A stretch of DNA of 64,000 bases from Trueperaceae bacterium (GTDB lineage: Bacteria > Deinococcota > Deinococci > Deinococcales > Trueperaceae): positions 35,211 to 99,210 of the forward strand of contig PAMQ01000010.1 in the NCBI GenBank assembly GCA_002707365.1, read 5' to 3'. This document shows, one piece after another, positions 38,709 through 48,348 of this stretch. The notes under the pieces are model-generated. The model worked only from the letters and a program-made list of their open reading frames with translations, searched no databases and was not told where the DNA came from. Positions within the stretch are counted from its first letter, which is position 1, and each line of letters begins with the position of its first letter. The position numbers and the translations under genes are program-made.

Positions 38709-38931
38709 ATCCTAATCGCTTTAGTTTTGTGGAAGGTGAGATCAAAAAAGATCGAGATCTGATTAGTTACTTTAAGGCAGGATAGATGCCAAGTTTTCTC
38801 TTTCGCATAAGCTGGCACCCCTTTAAAGAGATTGGTCCTGGAGCGACCTGGTTCGTAATTCCGAACTCTCAACAGTTAAGTTCCTAGCAATCCTGTATGC
38901 TCATGCGTACCGTTATGCGAGGGGAGGGGTT

Positions 38932-40122
38932 ATGGAAATACGTACTGCAAGCCGAGTCAATGACCTTTTTGAATCAGTTATTCGTAGTACAAGCGTGCAT
39001 GCCATGTCGTGCGGTGCTATCAGCCTGGGTCAGGGATCACCTGACTTCGACCCTCCGGAGGAGCTTATTGAGGCTGCGAGGCTAGCACTAAGTGAAGGCC
39101 ACCACCAGTACGTACCCACCTGGGGCCTGCCTGAATTGCGAAACGCCATTTCTAAAAAAACCGCTCGATTCTACGGTTTCCAGCCAGATCCTGAAACAGA
39201 GGTAACGGTCACCTGTGGGGTAACAGAAGGCGTAATTGCTGCCTTGATCGGAGTTGTTGACAAGGGCGATAGGGTAGTAATCCTAGAACCTGCTCATGAA
39301 AATTACCATGCTGGTGTTGTGTTCGCAGGAGCAGAGCCTTTATGGGTGCCAATCAGGCCACCCGATTATGGTCTTGATTTAGATGAGCTCGAACGAGCCT
39401 TTCAACAACCTAAGGTTCGAGCTTTCATCTTCAATACACCGCACAACCCAACAGGTCGAGTGTTCAATCGGGAGGAACTTAGTTTCATTGCTGATTTATG
39501 TCAAAAATATGGCGTTATTGCCATCAGTGACGAGATATACGAGCATATGGTTTATGACGATTGTGAGCACATTCCCATTGTGACCTTGCCCGGCATGGCT
39601 GATAGAACAATCACCATTAGTGGGCTTTCTAAAAGTTACTCCGTGACGGGGTGGCGAGTGGGTTACGTTACAGCTCCTTCTTTGCTCACTGAGGCTCTAC
39701 GCAAGGTCCACGATTTCACCACGATTTGCGCTCCATCACCTCTGCAACGCGCTGCCGTGGTTGCTCTAGAGTTGAATGATGATTACTACGCTTGGCTTAC
39801 TGCCTATTACGCTGACCGCCGAGACCAAATGCTAGGAATCCTCACCAGGTCTGGATTTGAACCTTCGGTACCTGAGGGGTCTTATTACACAATGGCCACC
39901 TTTTCTGCCGTCTCGTCAGCTTTTGGACTCAATGATGACGATAACGAGTTTGTTTACTGGCTAATTGACGAGATTGGGATTGGGACAGTACCTGGCTCGA
40001 GTTTTTACCGAAGTGATCCAGAGCTTGGGAGGGGTCGAGTCCGTTTTGCTTTTCCTAAGCGGGATGAAACTCTAATCGAGGTTGACCAACGTTTTGAGAA
40101 AATCCGGGACCAGCTGCACTGA
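38932..40122 (+). CDS. Class I/II PLP-dependent aminotransferase
   Basis: 396 residues. Family blocks: ISLGQGSPDFDPPEEL, YVPTWGLPELRNAI, VTCGVTEGVIAAL, FNTPHNPTGRVF, SDEIYEHMVYD and the PLP lysine in ISGLSKSYSVTGWRVGYV; C-terminal RVRFAFPKRDE. Closest in character to the kynurenine/methionine/glutamine aminotransferase-like branch. Substrate unknown. Ribosome site GAGGGGAGGGG precedes ATG 38932. Followed by murJ after 6 bp. Confidence 0.88.
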   Translation: MEIRTASRVNDLFESVIRSTSVHAMSCGAISLGQGSPDFDPPEELIEAARLALSEGHHQYVPTWGLPELRNAISKKTARFYGFQPDPETEVTVTCGVTEGVIAALIGVVDKGDRVVILEPAHENYHAGVVFAGAEPLWVPIRPPDYGLDLDELERAFQQPKVRAFIFNTPHNPTGRVFNREELSFIADLCQKYGVIAISDEIYEHMVYDDCEHIPIVTLPGMADRTITISGLSKSYSVTGWRVGYVTAPSLLTEALRKVHDFTTICAPSPLQRAAVVALELNDDYYAWLTAYYADRRDQMLGILTRSGFEPSVPEGSYYTMATFSAVSSAFGLNDDDNEFVYWLIDEIGIGTVPGSSFYRSDPELGRGRVRFAFPKRDETLIEVDQRFEKIRDQLH

Positions 40123-40128
40123 AACGGG

Positions 40129-41715
40129 GTGGTTGGAGTAGAAACTAGTTCAAAGAAGAACTCTGAAAGGGACTTGCCACCTTACGGTCCAAACCAGCCA
40201 TCAGGAGCCAGTGGCGCCTTCACACTTATGGGGGGTACTTTGGTGAGTCGTCTGACTGGGCTTCTACGAAATTCCCTTCTTAACCAGCTTTTCCCCCAAA
40301 CTGTTACTGACGCGTTTACTGTGGCATTTAAGGTGCCTAACCTATTTCGCGAGCTTTTGGCTGAGGGGGCGCTTACAAACTCCTTTGTTCCGATCTACCG
40401 AGGTCAATCTCAACCCGATGCTCGTCGCTTAGCCGGAGCTCTGGCTGGAATGTTGTTTTTGGTTAATGGAATACTTCTTTTGATTACAACGTTAGCAGCC
40501 CCTTGGGTTGTTAGATTACTCTTAGGTAGCGAGGGGAGTGTCGATTTCGAGCTGGCCGTACAGCTCACGCGGGTGGTTTTCCCATTTCTTGCTGCAATTT
40601 CATTTTCTGCTCTAGCTATGGGTGTTTTACAGGCGAATGAACGGTTTATCGGTCCAGCTTGGGCTCCGGTGGCGCTTAACGTAGTTACAGTAGTACTGAT
40701 GTTGATTTTCCCGTCCCAGGCGGTACCTCTGGCACTAGCTTTTGTTTTTGGTGCGATTGCACAATTTCTTATTCAGATACCGTTTTTGGTTCGGTACAAA
40801 CTTCTTCCTAAGCTGGGACACTTCTGGCACCCCGAGCTGGCCATTGTGTTGGTTCTTATGGTTCCGTTCGCTTTTACAACTGGCGCTAGACAGGTTCTTA
40901 ACGTAATTTCTACTCGCATCCTTAATAGTCTCGAAGCCGGTAGCCAAACAGCTTTCTTTAATGCGGATCTTTTCCTCAGTTTAGCCTTAGGTCTATTTAG
41001 TATATCTCCAGCTCTGGCCTACTACTCCCGTCTTAGCGCAAATGCTTCAGAGGAGCCGGCGGCTTTTTCGAAGACGTTACTTGAAGGGCTCCGTTTAATC
41101 GCTTTTTTCACTGCACCGGCTGGATTGTTACTATTAATTGTTCCTGATGCAGCAGTTAATTCGGTTCTCAATTGGATAACAGCCTTCCAACCTGGGACCG
41201 GTACCAATCCGCGGACCCTAGAATTGTCGGCTGATGCATTGGCCCCGTTAGGCCTAGCGGTTTTTCCGCTTGGAGTTTCCAACTTGTTGATGCGCACTTT
41301 CTATATACGCCGTGAGGTGCGATGGCCAATCGCCGTTACTGCTATCTTTATTATTTCTAGTGGAGTGCTTTACACGTTACTAGTTCCACCCTTAGGAATT
41401 GTAGGTATGTCTTGGGGTCTCGTTATTGCAGCTTGGTTGCAACTCATTTTACTACTAGGGCTTGTTACTCGAAGAGAGCGGTTTCGTTGGGCTGCGTTTT
41501 GTCGTTACGCCATCGCTGTTTTAGGGATCGCGGGCTTTGCCTGTGGTGTAACCTACTTGATTCTGCAAATGGTACCAATTGCGACGAATTGGGTGGGATT
41601 TTTTACACGTGCCATTTTGGCGACTGGGGTGTTGGCCGCAGTTTACCTGTTTATTAGTTCTTTTCTTGGTTTTTCTGAAATTCAACGCCTTAGGATAGGC
41701 CGGTACAGCCGTTAA
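40129..41715 (+). CDS. murJ: Lipid II flippase MurJ
   Basis: 528-residue polytopic membrane protein of the MOP superfamily, 13-14 predicted helices. The N-terminal TLVSRLTGLLRNSLLNQLFP, FKVPNLFRELLAEGALTNSFVPIY and conserved arginines of helix 1 and 2 are the family hallmark. Flips the peptidoglycan precursor lipid II to the outside. GTG start at 40129, immediately after the aminotransferase. Confidence 0.93.
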   Translation: MVGVETSSKKNSERDLPPYGPNQPSGASGAFTLMGGTLVSRLTGLLRNSLLNQLFPQTVTDAFTVAFKVPNLFRELLAEGALTNSFVPIYRGQSQPDARRLAGALAGMLFLVNGILLLITTLAAPWVVRLLLGSEGSVDFELAVQLTRVVFPFLAAISFSALAMGVLQANERFIGPAWAPVALNVVTVVLMLIFPSQAVPLALAFVFGAIAQFLIQIPFLVRYKLLPKLGHFWHPELAIVLVLMVPFAFTTGARQVLNVISTRILNSLEAGSQTAFFNADLFLSLALGLFSISPALAYYSRLSANASEEPAAFSKTLLEGLRLIAFFTAPAGLLLLIVPDAAVNSVLNWITAFQPGTGTNPRTLELSADALAPLGLAVFPLGVSNLLMRTFYIRREVRWPIAVTAIFIISSGVLYTLLVPPLGIVGMSWGLVIAAWLQLILLLGLVTRRERFRWAAFCRYAIAVLGIAGFACGVTYLILQMVPIATNWVGFFTRAILATGVLAAVYLFISSFLGFSEIQRLRIGRYSR

Positions 41716-41864
41716 ACCTAGAGCGAAATCGTAGCTAAATCGATCTCTTCATTATTTTTGGCTCGAGTTGACGAGTTATTACAGTTGGTCTCTTATTAGG
41801 AGCTTAGATAAACGTCCAGCTGAGCATGACGTCAGACGATGCCTCGTGCTAGCTTGGATAGGTC

Positions 41865-42836
41865 ATGAAGAAACTTGAGCTTAGATCCTGCTGTACGCCG
41901 GAGCGTGTGACAAATGCGCAGAGTCGACACGCTGGAGTTTCATTTGAGACAAATAACCTGAGACCTTTATCGTATCAGGGAATGACAAAGCTTTCCGGTG
42001 GAGCTTTTCTAATGGGAAGTAACGACAAGTCTTTTCCCGCTGACGGAGAGGCTCCAGTTAGAGAGGTGACTATCGATCCTTTTTGGATTGATACCTGTGC
42101 CGTAACTAATGCAGAATTTTCAGCTTTCGTCGAAGCCACCGGATATCAGACGGAAGCTGAAAATTTCGGTTGGTCGTTTGTTTTCTACCAATTTCTACCT
42201 AATGGTTTAGCAGGTACCCGGGGTGTAACTGAGGCACCTTGGTGGCGCCAAGTTTCGGGTGCTTCCTGGCAACACCCTGAGGGACCAGATTCAGGAGTAG
42301 ATCACAGAAGTGATCATCCTGTGGTTCATGTGTCTTGGAATGATGCCACGGCCTACGCGAATTGGGCTAATAAGCGACTTCCTACTGAAGCTGAATGGGA
42401 GTTTGCTGCTCGGGGTGGCCTTGAGCAAAACACATATCCTTGGGGCAATCGCCTGAGTCCGAAGGGAAAATACCGCTGTAACATATGGCAAGGTACGTTC
42501 CCAAAGAATAACACTGGGAAAGACGGTTATTTGGGTACGGCACCTGTCGATACCTTTGAGCCAAATGGATACGGTCTTTATAACATCGTGGGTAATGCGT
42601 GGGAGTGGTGCTCAGACTGGTTTAGTGAACAGTATCACCGAGATATGTTGAGCGAAGAGAGTATTAACCCTAAGGGCCCTTCAGTGGGAGATTATAGGGT
42701 TACTAAGGGTGGCTCATACCTATGTCACGATTCGTATTGTAATCGCTACCGTGTGGCGGCTCGGACAAGGAATACCCCTGACAGTAGCACTGGTCATATG
42801 GGTTTTAGACTTGTACGCTCCATAAAAACAGGTTAG
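41865..42836 (+). CDS. Formylglycine-generating enzyme (aerobic, copper type)
   Basis: 323 residues, sulfatase-modifying-factor fold. Blocks: GGAFLMGSNDKSFPADGE, HPVVHVSWNDATAYANWANKRLPTEAEWEFAARGG, YNIVGNAWEWCSDWF and GGSYLCHDSYCNRYRVAART. The two catalytic cysteines of true formylglycine-generating enzymes (human Cys336/341, sequence CHRSYC) are both present as CHDSYC at ~287/292. It converts the active-site Cys of sulfatases to formylglycine using O2 and copper. Targets in this window are plausibly the sulfatase at 52420 and the partial one at 1-144. The N-terminal CCTPER is seen in bacterial members. Confidence 0.93.
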   Translation: MKKLELRSCCTPERVTNAQSRHAGVSFETNNLRPLSYQGMTKLSGGAFLMGSNDKSFPADGEAPVREVTIDPFWIDTCAVTNAEFSAFVEATGYQTEAENFGWSFVFYQFLPNGLAGTRGVTEAPWWRQVSGASWQHPEGPDSGVDHRSDHPVVHVSWNDATAYANWANKRLPTEAEWEFAARGGLEQNTYPWGNRLSPKGKYRCNIWQGTFPKNNTGKDGYLGTAPVDTFEPNGYGLYNIVGNAWEWCSDWFSEQYHRDMLSEESINPKGPSVGDYRVTKGGSYLCHDSYCNRYRVAARTRNTPDSSTGHMGFRLVRSIKTG

Positions 42837-42917
42837 ACGGCTAAAGATTTAAATGTTGTCCATTGTGAGATGTGGCTGACGTTCACTTGCTTAGATTACA
42901 TTGCTATAGATTAAGCC

Positions 42918-44144
42918 TTATGATTTCTTGAATACCAAGGCTGCGTTTTGTCCGCCAAATGCAAAGTTTTGACTAATGCCGTATTCAACTTGCTGTTGGC
43001 GCGCTTCATGAGGAATGTAGTCGAGGTCAAGTGCGGGGTCTGGGTCGTGGAGGTTCCGTGTAGGGGGAAGGATGCCGCTGTAGAGTGCCTGAATGGCAGC
43101 TATTGCTTCAATACCACCACCAGCGCCTAGCAGATGGCCGGTCATTGATTTTGTGGAAGAGACTGGGGGTACCGAATCAGTGCCGAAAACAGTTTTTAGG
43201 GCCAGGGTTTCATTTAGGTCATTCGCTGAAGTACTCGTACCGTGAGCATTTATATAACCGATTTGATCTGTACGTAAACCGGCTGACTTCAGGGCTCCTT
43301 GGAGACAGCGGACAGCGCCACTACCCCCCGGTGCTGGGGCTGTCACATGGTGAGCGTCAGATGTCGTAGCGTAACCAACGATCTCCGCTAATATCCGGGC
43401 ACCCCTACGACAGGCATGGTCGTAATCTTCGAGAACAAGGATACCGGCACCCTCACCAGCGACGAAACCATCTCGGCTAGCTGAGAATGGCCGGCTTGCT
43501 GTTTCAGGACTGTCATTACGGGTTGAGAGGGCTCGCATTACAGCAAAGCCACCAATTCCCATTGGGGTGATCGGTGCTTCGCTACCGCCAGCGATCATAT
43601 AAGTAGCTTCACCTCTTTCGATTATGCGAAAGGCATCACCTATTGCACCCGAACTTGTTGAGCAGGCGGTTACTACCGTACTGGTAGGTCCTAGCAGTTT
43701 ATAGCGCATAGCAACATGGCCGCTGGCCATGTTGGCGATTAACATGGGGATAAAATGCGGACTCATCCTCATTGGACTTCTTTCGAAACTGATTCGTGCT
43801 TGCCGTTCCCAGGTCTCAATGCCGCCAACGCCACTGCCAATAAGGGTCCCAGTTTGTTCCCCTGCGATGTCGTCCTCAGTGAGGCCGGCGTCCTGAAGGG
43901 CTAAGGCAGCTCCAACTAAGGTGAAGTGGACGAAGCGGTCAAGCCGTCTTGCTTCACGCCGTTCGATGTATTTATCTATGTCAAGGTCGACCTCACCAGC
44001 AATCTGTACGCTTAGATCGCTGGCGTCGAATCTTGTTATGCGTCTAATGCCGTTCTTAGCTTCTTGTTGGGCCTTCAGATAAGCATCCGCACCTACTCCA
44101 ATGGGAGTGACGGGGCCAACCCCCGTTACAACAACTCGATTCAT
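42918..44144 (-). CDS. fabF: 3-oxoacyl-ACP synthase II (KASII)
   Basis: 408-residue thiolase-fold condensing enzyme. The active-site Cys lies in VVTACSTSSGAIGDAF; the two histidines are in NAHGTSTSANDLNETLAL and STKSMTGHLLGAGG; FGGQNAALVFKK ends the protein. Elongates acyl-ACP with malonyl-ACP. Last gene of the minus-strand fatty acid cluster. Confidence 0.95.
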   Translation of the reverse strand: MNRVVVTGVGPVTPIGVGADAYLKAQQEAKNGIRRITRFDASDLSVQIAGEVDLDIDKYIERREARRLDRFVHFTLVGAALALQDAGLTEDDIAGEQTGTLIGSGVGGIETWERQARISFERSPMRMSPHFIPMLIANMASGHVAMRYKLLGPTSTVVTACSTSSGAIGDAFRIIERGEATYMIAGGSEAPITPMGIGGFAVMRALSTRNDSPETASRPFSASRDGFVAGEGAGILVLEDYDHACRRGARILAEIVGYATTSDAHHVTAPAPGGSGAVRCLQGALKSAGLRTDQIGYINAHGTSTSANDLNETLALKTVFGTDSVPPVSSTKSMTGHLLGAGGGIEAIAAIQALYSGILPPTRNLHDPDPALDLDYIPHEARQQQVEYGISQNFAFGGQNAALVFKKS

Positions 44145-44207
44145 TTCTGAAACCTTTCGCTAATGGAGGGGGGGACCACACGTTGGTGCCGAATAGGCAC
44201 CAACTGA

Positions 44208-44459
44208 TCATGCCCTTTCGGCAATGAACTTGACAGCGTCTCCAACAGTTCGGATATTTTCGGCTTCTTCGTCTGTGATCTCAATAGCAAACTCATCTTC
44301 TAAACCCATAATCAGTTCTACAACGTCGAGTGAATCGGCGCCAAGGTCGTCCACGAAGGAAGCCTCGGCATTTATGTCACCCGCGTCGCTGTCTAATTTG
44401 TCGGCAACAACTTGTCGAATTTTTGTTAAGATCTCTTGTTCGTCCACACTGACCTCCAT
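44208..44459 (-). CDS. acpP: Acyl carrier protein
   Basis: 83 residues, acidic four-helix protein. The phosphopantetheine serine is in [15 protein letters not shown]. Start ATG 44459, preceded by AAGGAAAA; the frame continuing to 44522 adds an atypical basic segment. Carries the growing acyl chain for FabD/H/G/F. Confidence 0.96.
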   Translation of the reverse strand: MEVSVDEQEILTKIRQVVADKLDSDAGDINAEASFVDDLGADSLDVVELIMGLEDEFAIEITDEEAENIRTVGDAVKFIAERA

Positions 44460-44533
44460 AATTTTCCTTGTAGCACGATATTTTCGGGATTTTAAACTTC
44501 CCGATCCAGGCGATTCTAACACGCCGTTTTTGC

Positions 44534-45286
44534 TTAAGGCATTACCATGCCACCATCGACAGGTAAGGTTTGGCCGTTGATATAAGAGGCATCTTTGCTT
44601 GCAAGGAACACTACAGCTTTTGCTACCTCATTAGGTTGGCCGAAACGTCCAACCGGGATCTGACTAAGATATTGCTCTTTAAGTTCGTCAGGTAGGGTAT
44701 CTGTCATATCTGATTGGATAAATCCGGGTGCGACTGCGTTAACGGTGATTCCCTTAGCTGCGTACTCACGAGCAAGTGACTTAGTCAACCCAATGATACC
44801 CGCTTTAGCTGCTACATAGTTGGCTTGACCCGCGTTCCCGAGCAATCCACTTACGGAAGATATATTAATGATGCGGCCAAATTTTTGACGTATCATGCCT
44901 CGAAGGACAGCTTTAGCCAAATAGAAAACTGAAGAGAGGTTGGTATCAATAACGGACTGCCAATCTTGGTCCTTCATTCTTAGGACAAGCGTGTCGCGAG
45001 TTATACCAGCGTTGTTTATTAACACCTCTAGCCCACCGAACTCTGTGACAACATTATTGATGAGCTCTGAGCAATCCGTAGAGTTTGCAACGTTGCCAGA
45101 AAAAACGGTGGATTTCCCACCGGCACCAAGGATTTCAGCAGCTACTTCTTCCGCTGATTCTTTTGAATTGACATAGTGTACAGCAACCCGGTACCCACAA
45201 CGGCCGAATTCTAACGCCATTGATCGTCCGAGGCCTCTACTAGAGCCAGTTATCAGTACTCGTTGTTCTTGGTTAACAGAGTTCAT
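44534..45286 (-). CDS. fabG: 3-oxoacyl-ACP reductase
   Basis: 250-residue short-chain dehydrogenase. NADPH motif [15 protein letters not shown], the NNAG strand ([10 protein letters not shown]), catalytic Ser-Tyr-Lys ([22 protein letters not shown]) and the C-terminal PVDGGMVMP. Reduces the 3-ketoacyl-ACP made by FabF/H. Overlaps the fabD stop by four bases. Confidence 0.95.
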   Translation of the reverse strand: MNSVNQEQRVLITGSSRGLGRSMALEFGRCGYRVAVHYVNSKESAEEVAAEILGAGGKSTVFSGNVANSTDCSELINNVVTEFGGLEVLINNAGITRDTLVLRMKDQDWQSVIDTNLSSVFYLAKAVLRGMIRQKFGRIINISSVSGLLGNAGQANYVAAKAGIIGLTKSLAREYAAKGITVNAVAPGFIQSDMTDTLPDELKEQYLSQIPVGRFGQPNEVAKAVVFLASKDASYINGQTLPVDGGMVMP

Positions 45287-46209
45287 GTCACCTCCTGAAT
45301 TGCTTGTTGTACTGTCGTTGAATCAACCACAGCTTTGGCCTCGACACCTTCAATGTTACGGTTCACCAGCTTGGTCAGAATATCTCCAGACCCAAATTCT
45401 AGGAACCGGACGACGCCAAGTTTTACTAAACGCTCCAAACTTTCTTGCCACCGGACCGTTGCCGCTACCTGTTGGGTAAGTAGGTCAGCGGCTTCGTGAG
45501 TATCATTTAGAAGGTCGGCGGTGACATTAACTACAATTCCGAAGGAGGGTTCGCTGAATGTGATTTCTGCTAGATCAGCTGCTAGGCGCTTAGCAGCTGA
45601 AGTCATAAGGCTACAGTGGAATGGGGCCGAAACTTTGAGCGGAACTACCCTAGCACCTTTTTCTTTTAGGATCTCTGCAGCTTTGTTTACTGATTTGACC
45701 TCACCAGAGATTACGGTCTGGTTAAGGGAGTTGAAGTTTGCAGGTTCAACCACGCCGCCTGTCTCTTGGCAAACTTGTTCAACTATAAGAGGAGAGATCT
45801 TTAGGACAGCAGCCATTGTCCCCTTTCCCTTAGGGACAGCTTCTTGCATGTAAATTCCACGCTTCCTTACTAATCGGAGGACTTCCGAAAGCGGCAGTGA
45901 TCCAGCTGTGACGTGTGCAGTGTACTCACCTAGGCTATGACCAGCAGCATAATCGGGTTCTTGGCCTCCGGCTTCTCGATAAGCAGCAAAGGCAGCAGCA
46001 CCTGCTGCAACCAGGGCAGGCTGTTGGTTGGCGGTGTTCTGTAATTCCTCAGTTGGTCCCGAAAACATTAGTTGCAACAAACCAGGTAGTGTAGCGTCGG
46101 CCTCGTCAAGAACCTGGCTAGCGCTGGGATGATTGTTGTAAAGGTCCTTAGCCATTCCAACAAACTGCGATCCCTGGCCTGGGAAGAGGGCAGCAAGTTT
46201 ACCGTTCAT
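45283..46209 (-). CDS. fabD: Malonyl-CoA:ACP transacylase
   Basis: About 308 residues. N-terminal ALFPGQGSQFVGMAKDLY, active serine in AAGHSLGEYTAHV, the partner histidine in APFHCSLM and the C-terminal EFGSGDILTKLV. Loads malonyl groups onto ACP. The start is ATG 46209 (MNGKLAALF); it overlaps the fabH end by 11 bp, as in coupled fab operons. Confidence 0.95.
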   Translation of the reverse strand: MNGKLAALFPGQGSQFVGMAKDLYNNHPSASQVLDEADATLPGLLQLMFSGPTEELQNTANQQPALVAAGAAAFAAYREAGGQEPDYAAGHSLGEYTAHVTAGSLPLSEVLRLVRKRGIYMQEAVPKGKGTMAAVLKISPLIVEQVCQETGGVVEPANFNSLNQTVISGEVKSVNKAAEILKEKGARVVPLKVSAPFHCSLMTSAAKRLAADLAEITFSEPSFGIVVNVTADLLNDTHEAADLLTQQVAATVRWQESLERLVKLGVVRFLEFGSGDILTKLVNRNIEGVEAKAVVDSTTVQQAIQEVT

Positions 46210-47218
46210 TATTACCCCAGGTGAGGACGCTAGCACCCCAGGTTAGTCCGGCACCAAATGAGACCAGTAAGAGGTTGTCACCATCCTTGATGCGACCATC
46301 GTCAAAAGCGTGCTTAAGGGCTAGCGGAATGCTTGCCGTAGAATTGTTACCGTATTCATCTACCGTTACTACGACCTTTTCAGGAGGTAACTCGAGAAGC
46401 TCGCGTGCGGCGTCAATAATACGAAGATTAGCCTGATGGGGGACAAAAAGGCTGATATCTTGTCTGCTTATACCTGCCTTGTTTATTGCTTCAATAGTAG
46501 CAGTTCGCATTACACGAACAGCGAACTTAAACACCTCGCGACCATTCATTACAACTCGGTCAGCTAGGGGTTCACCATTCGGTAATCTCGAACCTATGGC
46601 ACGTTGGTGCAGGTGTTGGGCGCCACTACCGTCTGCTCCTAGAACCATGGATTTGAAACCGAATGGTTCTGGTACTGCTTCTACTACGCAAGCTCCGGCA
46701 CCATCACCAAAAAGCACAGCGGTTGCTCGGTCTTCCCAATCAACTACTTTGGTAAGAGCTTCTGAACCAATAGCTAATACCTTGCTAAATTGTCCTGACT
46801 CTACATATGCTCGGGCTGCTGAAAGTGCATAGATCCACCCCGGGCATGCCGCGAGTAAATCAAAACCCCCCGCTTGTAGTTCGAAGTGATTCTGGACTAG
46901 GGCAGCGGTGGCTGGAAAAAAAGCGTCGGGAGTGTTGGTTGCAACTATTACTAACTCGACACCTTCGATCGCCGATTTCCCGTTTCTAGCGATTAAGTCT
47001 TCAACACTTCGAATAGCCATATCCGATGTGAATTCATCGTCTGCCGCTACATGCCTCTTGCGGATGCCTGTACGAGTCCGGATCCACTCGTCAGAAGTGT
47101 CTAAGGTCCTCTCAAGATCTTCATTTGTAATGATCTTGTTTGGGGCGTAGGCACCCAGGTAGGTTAGACCCGCTCTTATGGCTCTGACGGTCACTTGATC
47201 ACGTCCACTCTGGTACAC
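46199..47218 (-). CDS. fabH: 3-oxoacyl-ACP synthase III (KASIII)
   Basis: 339 residues. Starts the fatty acid cycle by condensing acetyl- or branched acyl-CoA with malonyl-ACP. Family blocks: LGAYAPNKIITNEDLERTLDTSDEWIRTRTGIRKRHVA, the catalytic Cys in LLAACPGWIYAL, the His in SLFVPHQANLRI and Asn in EYGNNSTASIPLAL. GTG 47218 is used, with AGGA seven bases upstream; GTG 47194 is possible. plsX is absent from its usual place upstream. Confidence 0.94.
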   Translation of the reverse strand: MYQSGRDQVTVRAIRAGLTYLGAYAPNKIITNEDLERTLDTSDEWIRTRTGIRKRHVAADDEFTSDMAIRSVEDLIARNGKSAIEGVELVIVATNTPDAFFPATAALVQNHFELQAGGFDLLAACPGWIYALSAARAYVESGQFSKVLAIGSEALTKVVDWEDRATAVLFGDGAGACVVEAVPEPFGFKSMVLGADGSGAQHLHQRAIGSRLPNGEPLADRVVMNGREVFKFAVRVMRTATIEAINKAGISRQDISLFVPHQANLRIIDAARELLELPPEKVVVTVDEYGNNSTASIPLALKHAFDDGRIKDGDNLLLVSFGAGLTWGASVLTWGNNER

Positions 47219-47344
47219 GCCTGGGTCCTATCACCCCAGGTCACAAAAAGACAACTAGACTATGTTGGGATGAAGATGGTCCCATTGTAAGCTACTTAGA
47301 TCTCGAATAACCAAAAAGTGTCAGCAAGAACAATGTGGCCGTTG

Positions 47345-47533
47345 TCAGGCGTCCATCTCGATCACTTGGCGACCAGCGTAGCTCCCGCATTCGGGACAGA
47401 CGACGTGTGAGGGTTTCATTTTCCTACATTCAGGACACTCTACCAGCGCTGGGGCACTAAGGGCGTGGTGACTTCGGCGTTTATCACGACGGGATTTAGA
47501 AGTACGTTTCTTGGGTACTGGGTGTTTGGCCAT
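47345..47533 (-). CDS. rpmF: 50S ribosomal protein L32
   Basis: 62 residues. N-terminal MAKHPVPKKRTSKSRRDKRR, then a Zn ribbon CPECRKMKPSHVVCPECG, with both CxxC pairs. Sits 24 bp after yceD, the common bacterial order. Confidence 0.95.
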   Translation of the reverse strand: MAKHPVPKKRTSKSRRDKRRSHHALSAPALVECPECRKMKPSHVVCPECGSYAGRQVIEMDA

Positions 47534-47557
47534 GAGATATCTCCTTAGTGCAATGAA

Positions 47558-48127
47558 TTACTGCAGATCTAGATCCTTAAGAACAGCAAATACGGAAGGG
47601 TTACCACTTTTAGGGTTCTCTACCATCTCAGGATGATCGTTAAGATTTACTCCGTCAAGCGAGAGGCCTCTACAACTCTCCTTACAAAGCGCTGTAAGTG
47701 GAAGGTCTATGGCAAAAAGTTGGATCAGCATTGGTCCAAAATCTACCTCGGTTTGCCCAAAAATCAAAAGGTCCTCGTCTTCCTTACCATCACCCAATTC
47801 TGCGAGGGTAAGTTGCGTGGTGCCAGGTACATAGTTCATCGGGTAGAAAAAGTCAGACGCGATTTTTGAGGGGACTTTTTGTAGGCAACGTCTGCAATCT
47901 ATTAACGCAGTTCCTTTGATGTTTCCCTCCACAAAAAAGTCGTCATCCCCACCAATGTTACGCACGACAAGGTGCCAAATGAGGGGATTTTCTAGTTGTA
48001 TCCCAAGCTCCTTAAAATGCTCAGCTTCGGTCGTTAGCTGTCCATTACCCTTTACTTCGTCTGGCGAATCTGGGTTATGACGAAGAAGCTGAGCAAGGTT
48101 AAGTGTAGCGTCAGAGTAAGACAGCAT
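47558..48127 (-). CDS. YceD/DUF177 family protein
   Basis: About 189 residues. The family core is present: VEGNIKGTALIDCRRCLQKVPSKI with the CxxC pair, and DLPLTALCKESCRGLSLDGVNLN near the C-terminus with a second C-x3-C. DUF177 proteins accompany rpmF and take part in 23S rRNA/ribosome assembly in other organisms. Start set at ATG 48127, with GGAGAG just before; the frame extends to 48163. Confidence 0.85.
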   Translation of the reverse strand: MLSYSDATLNLAQLLRHNPDSPDEVKGNGQLTTEAEHFKELGIQLENPLIWHLVVRNIGGDDDFFVEGNIKGTALIDCRRCLQKVPSKIASDFFYPMNYVPGTTQLTLAELGDGKEDEDLLIFGQTEVDFGPMLIQLFAIDLPLTALCKESCRGLSLDGVNLNDHPEMVENPKSGNPSVFAVLKDLDLQ

Positions 48128-48340
48128 CTCTCCAAGGTAAAGGCTTTTCGAAGGGGGTGTCAAGCGTTTGGGTGCTTCTGGGTTAGTTCTTTATCGTATT
48201 AGCTGGCAGGAAAGACGTCAGTTTATGGGAAATTCGGGCAACTGATTTTGAACTTTCTTATTCCTGGGAATGTTCGATAAACTTAGTTACCGTTCTTGCA
48301 TTAACAATCATCAGGTCAGGGCAACTGGATTGACAACTTA

Positions 48341-48346
48341 GGTATA
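48341..48346 (+). promoter_or_regulatory. -10-like TATACT directly upstream of hisA
   Basis: TATACT lies eight bases before ATG 48355. Transcription would start at or next to the initiation codon, giving a leaderless mRNA as is common in Deinococcus. The nearby TTGACA (48331-48336 region) is too close to be its -35. Confidence 0.4.
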
Positions 48347-48348
48347 CT

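Noticed and set aside
38786..38887. Short open frame (33 codons, starts MPSFLFRISWHPF) in the gap between ppgK and the aminotransferase
   Set aside because: Only a weak ribosome site and no recognisable similarity; the gap also shows stop-broken sequence just before it. Not enough to call a gene.
38709..38931. Possible tRNA or small RNA (GTTCG...CGAAC hairpin) upstream of the aminotransferase
   Set aside because: The hairpin resembles a T-arm but no acceptor, D or anticodon stems fit around it.
40735..41297. Minus-strand open frames opposite murJ
   Set aside because: Their residue use is not protein-like and they lie wholly within a well-supported gene on the other strand.
48330..48346. TTGACA near TATACT as a standard sigma-70 promoter for hisA
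   Set aside because: The spacing is about seven bases, far short of 16-18, so they cannot form one -35/-10 pair.
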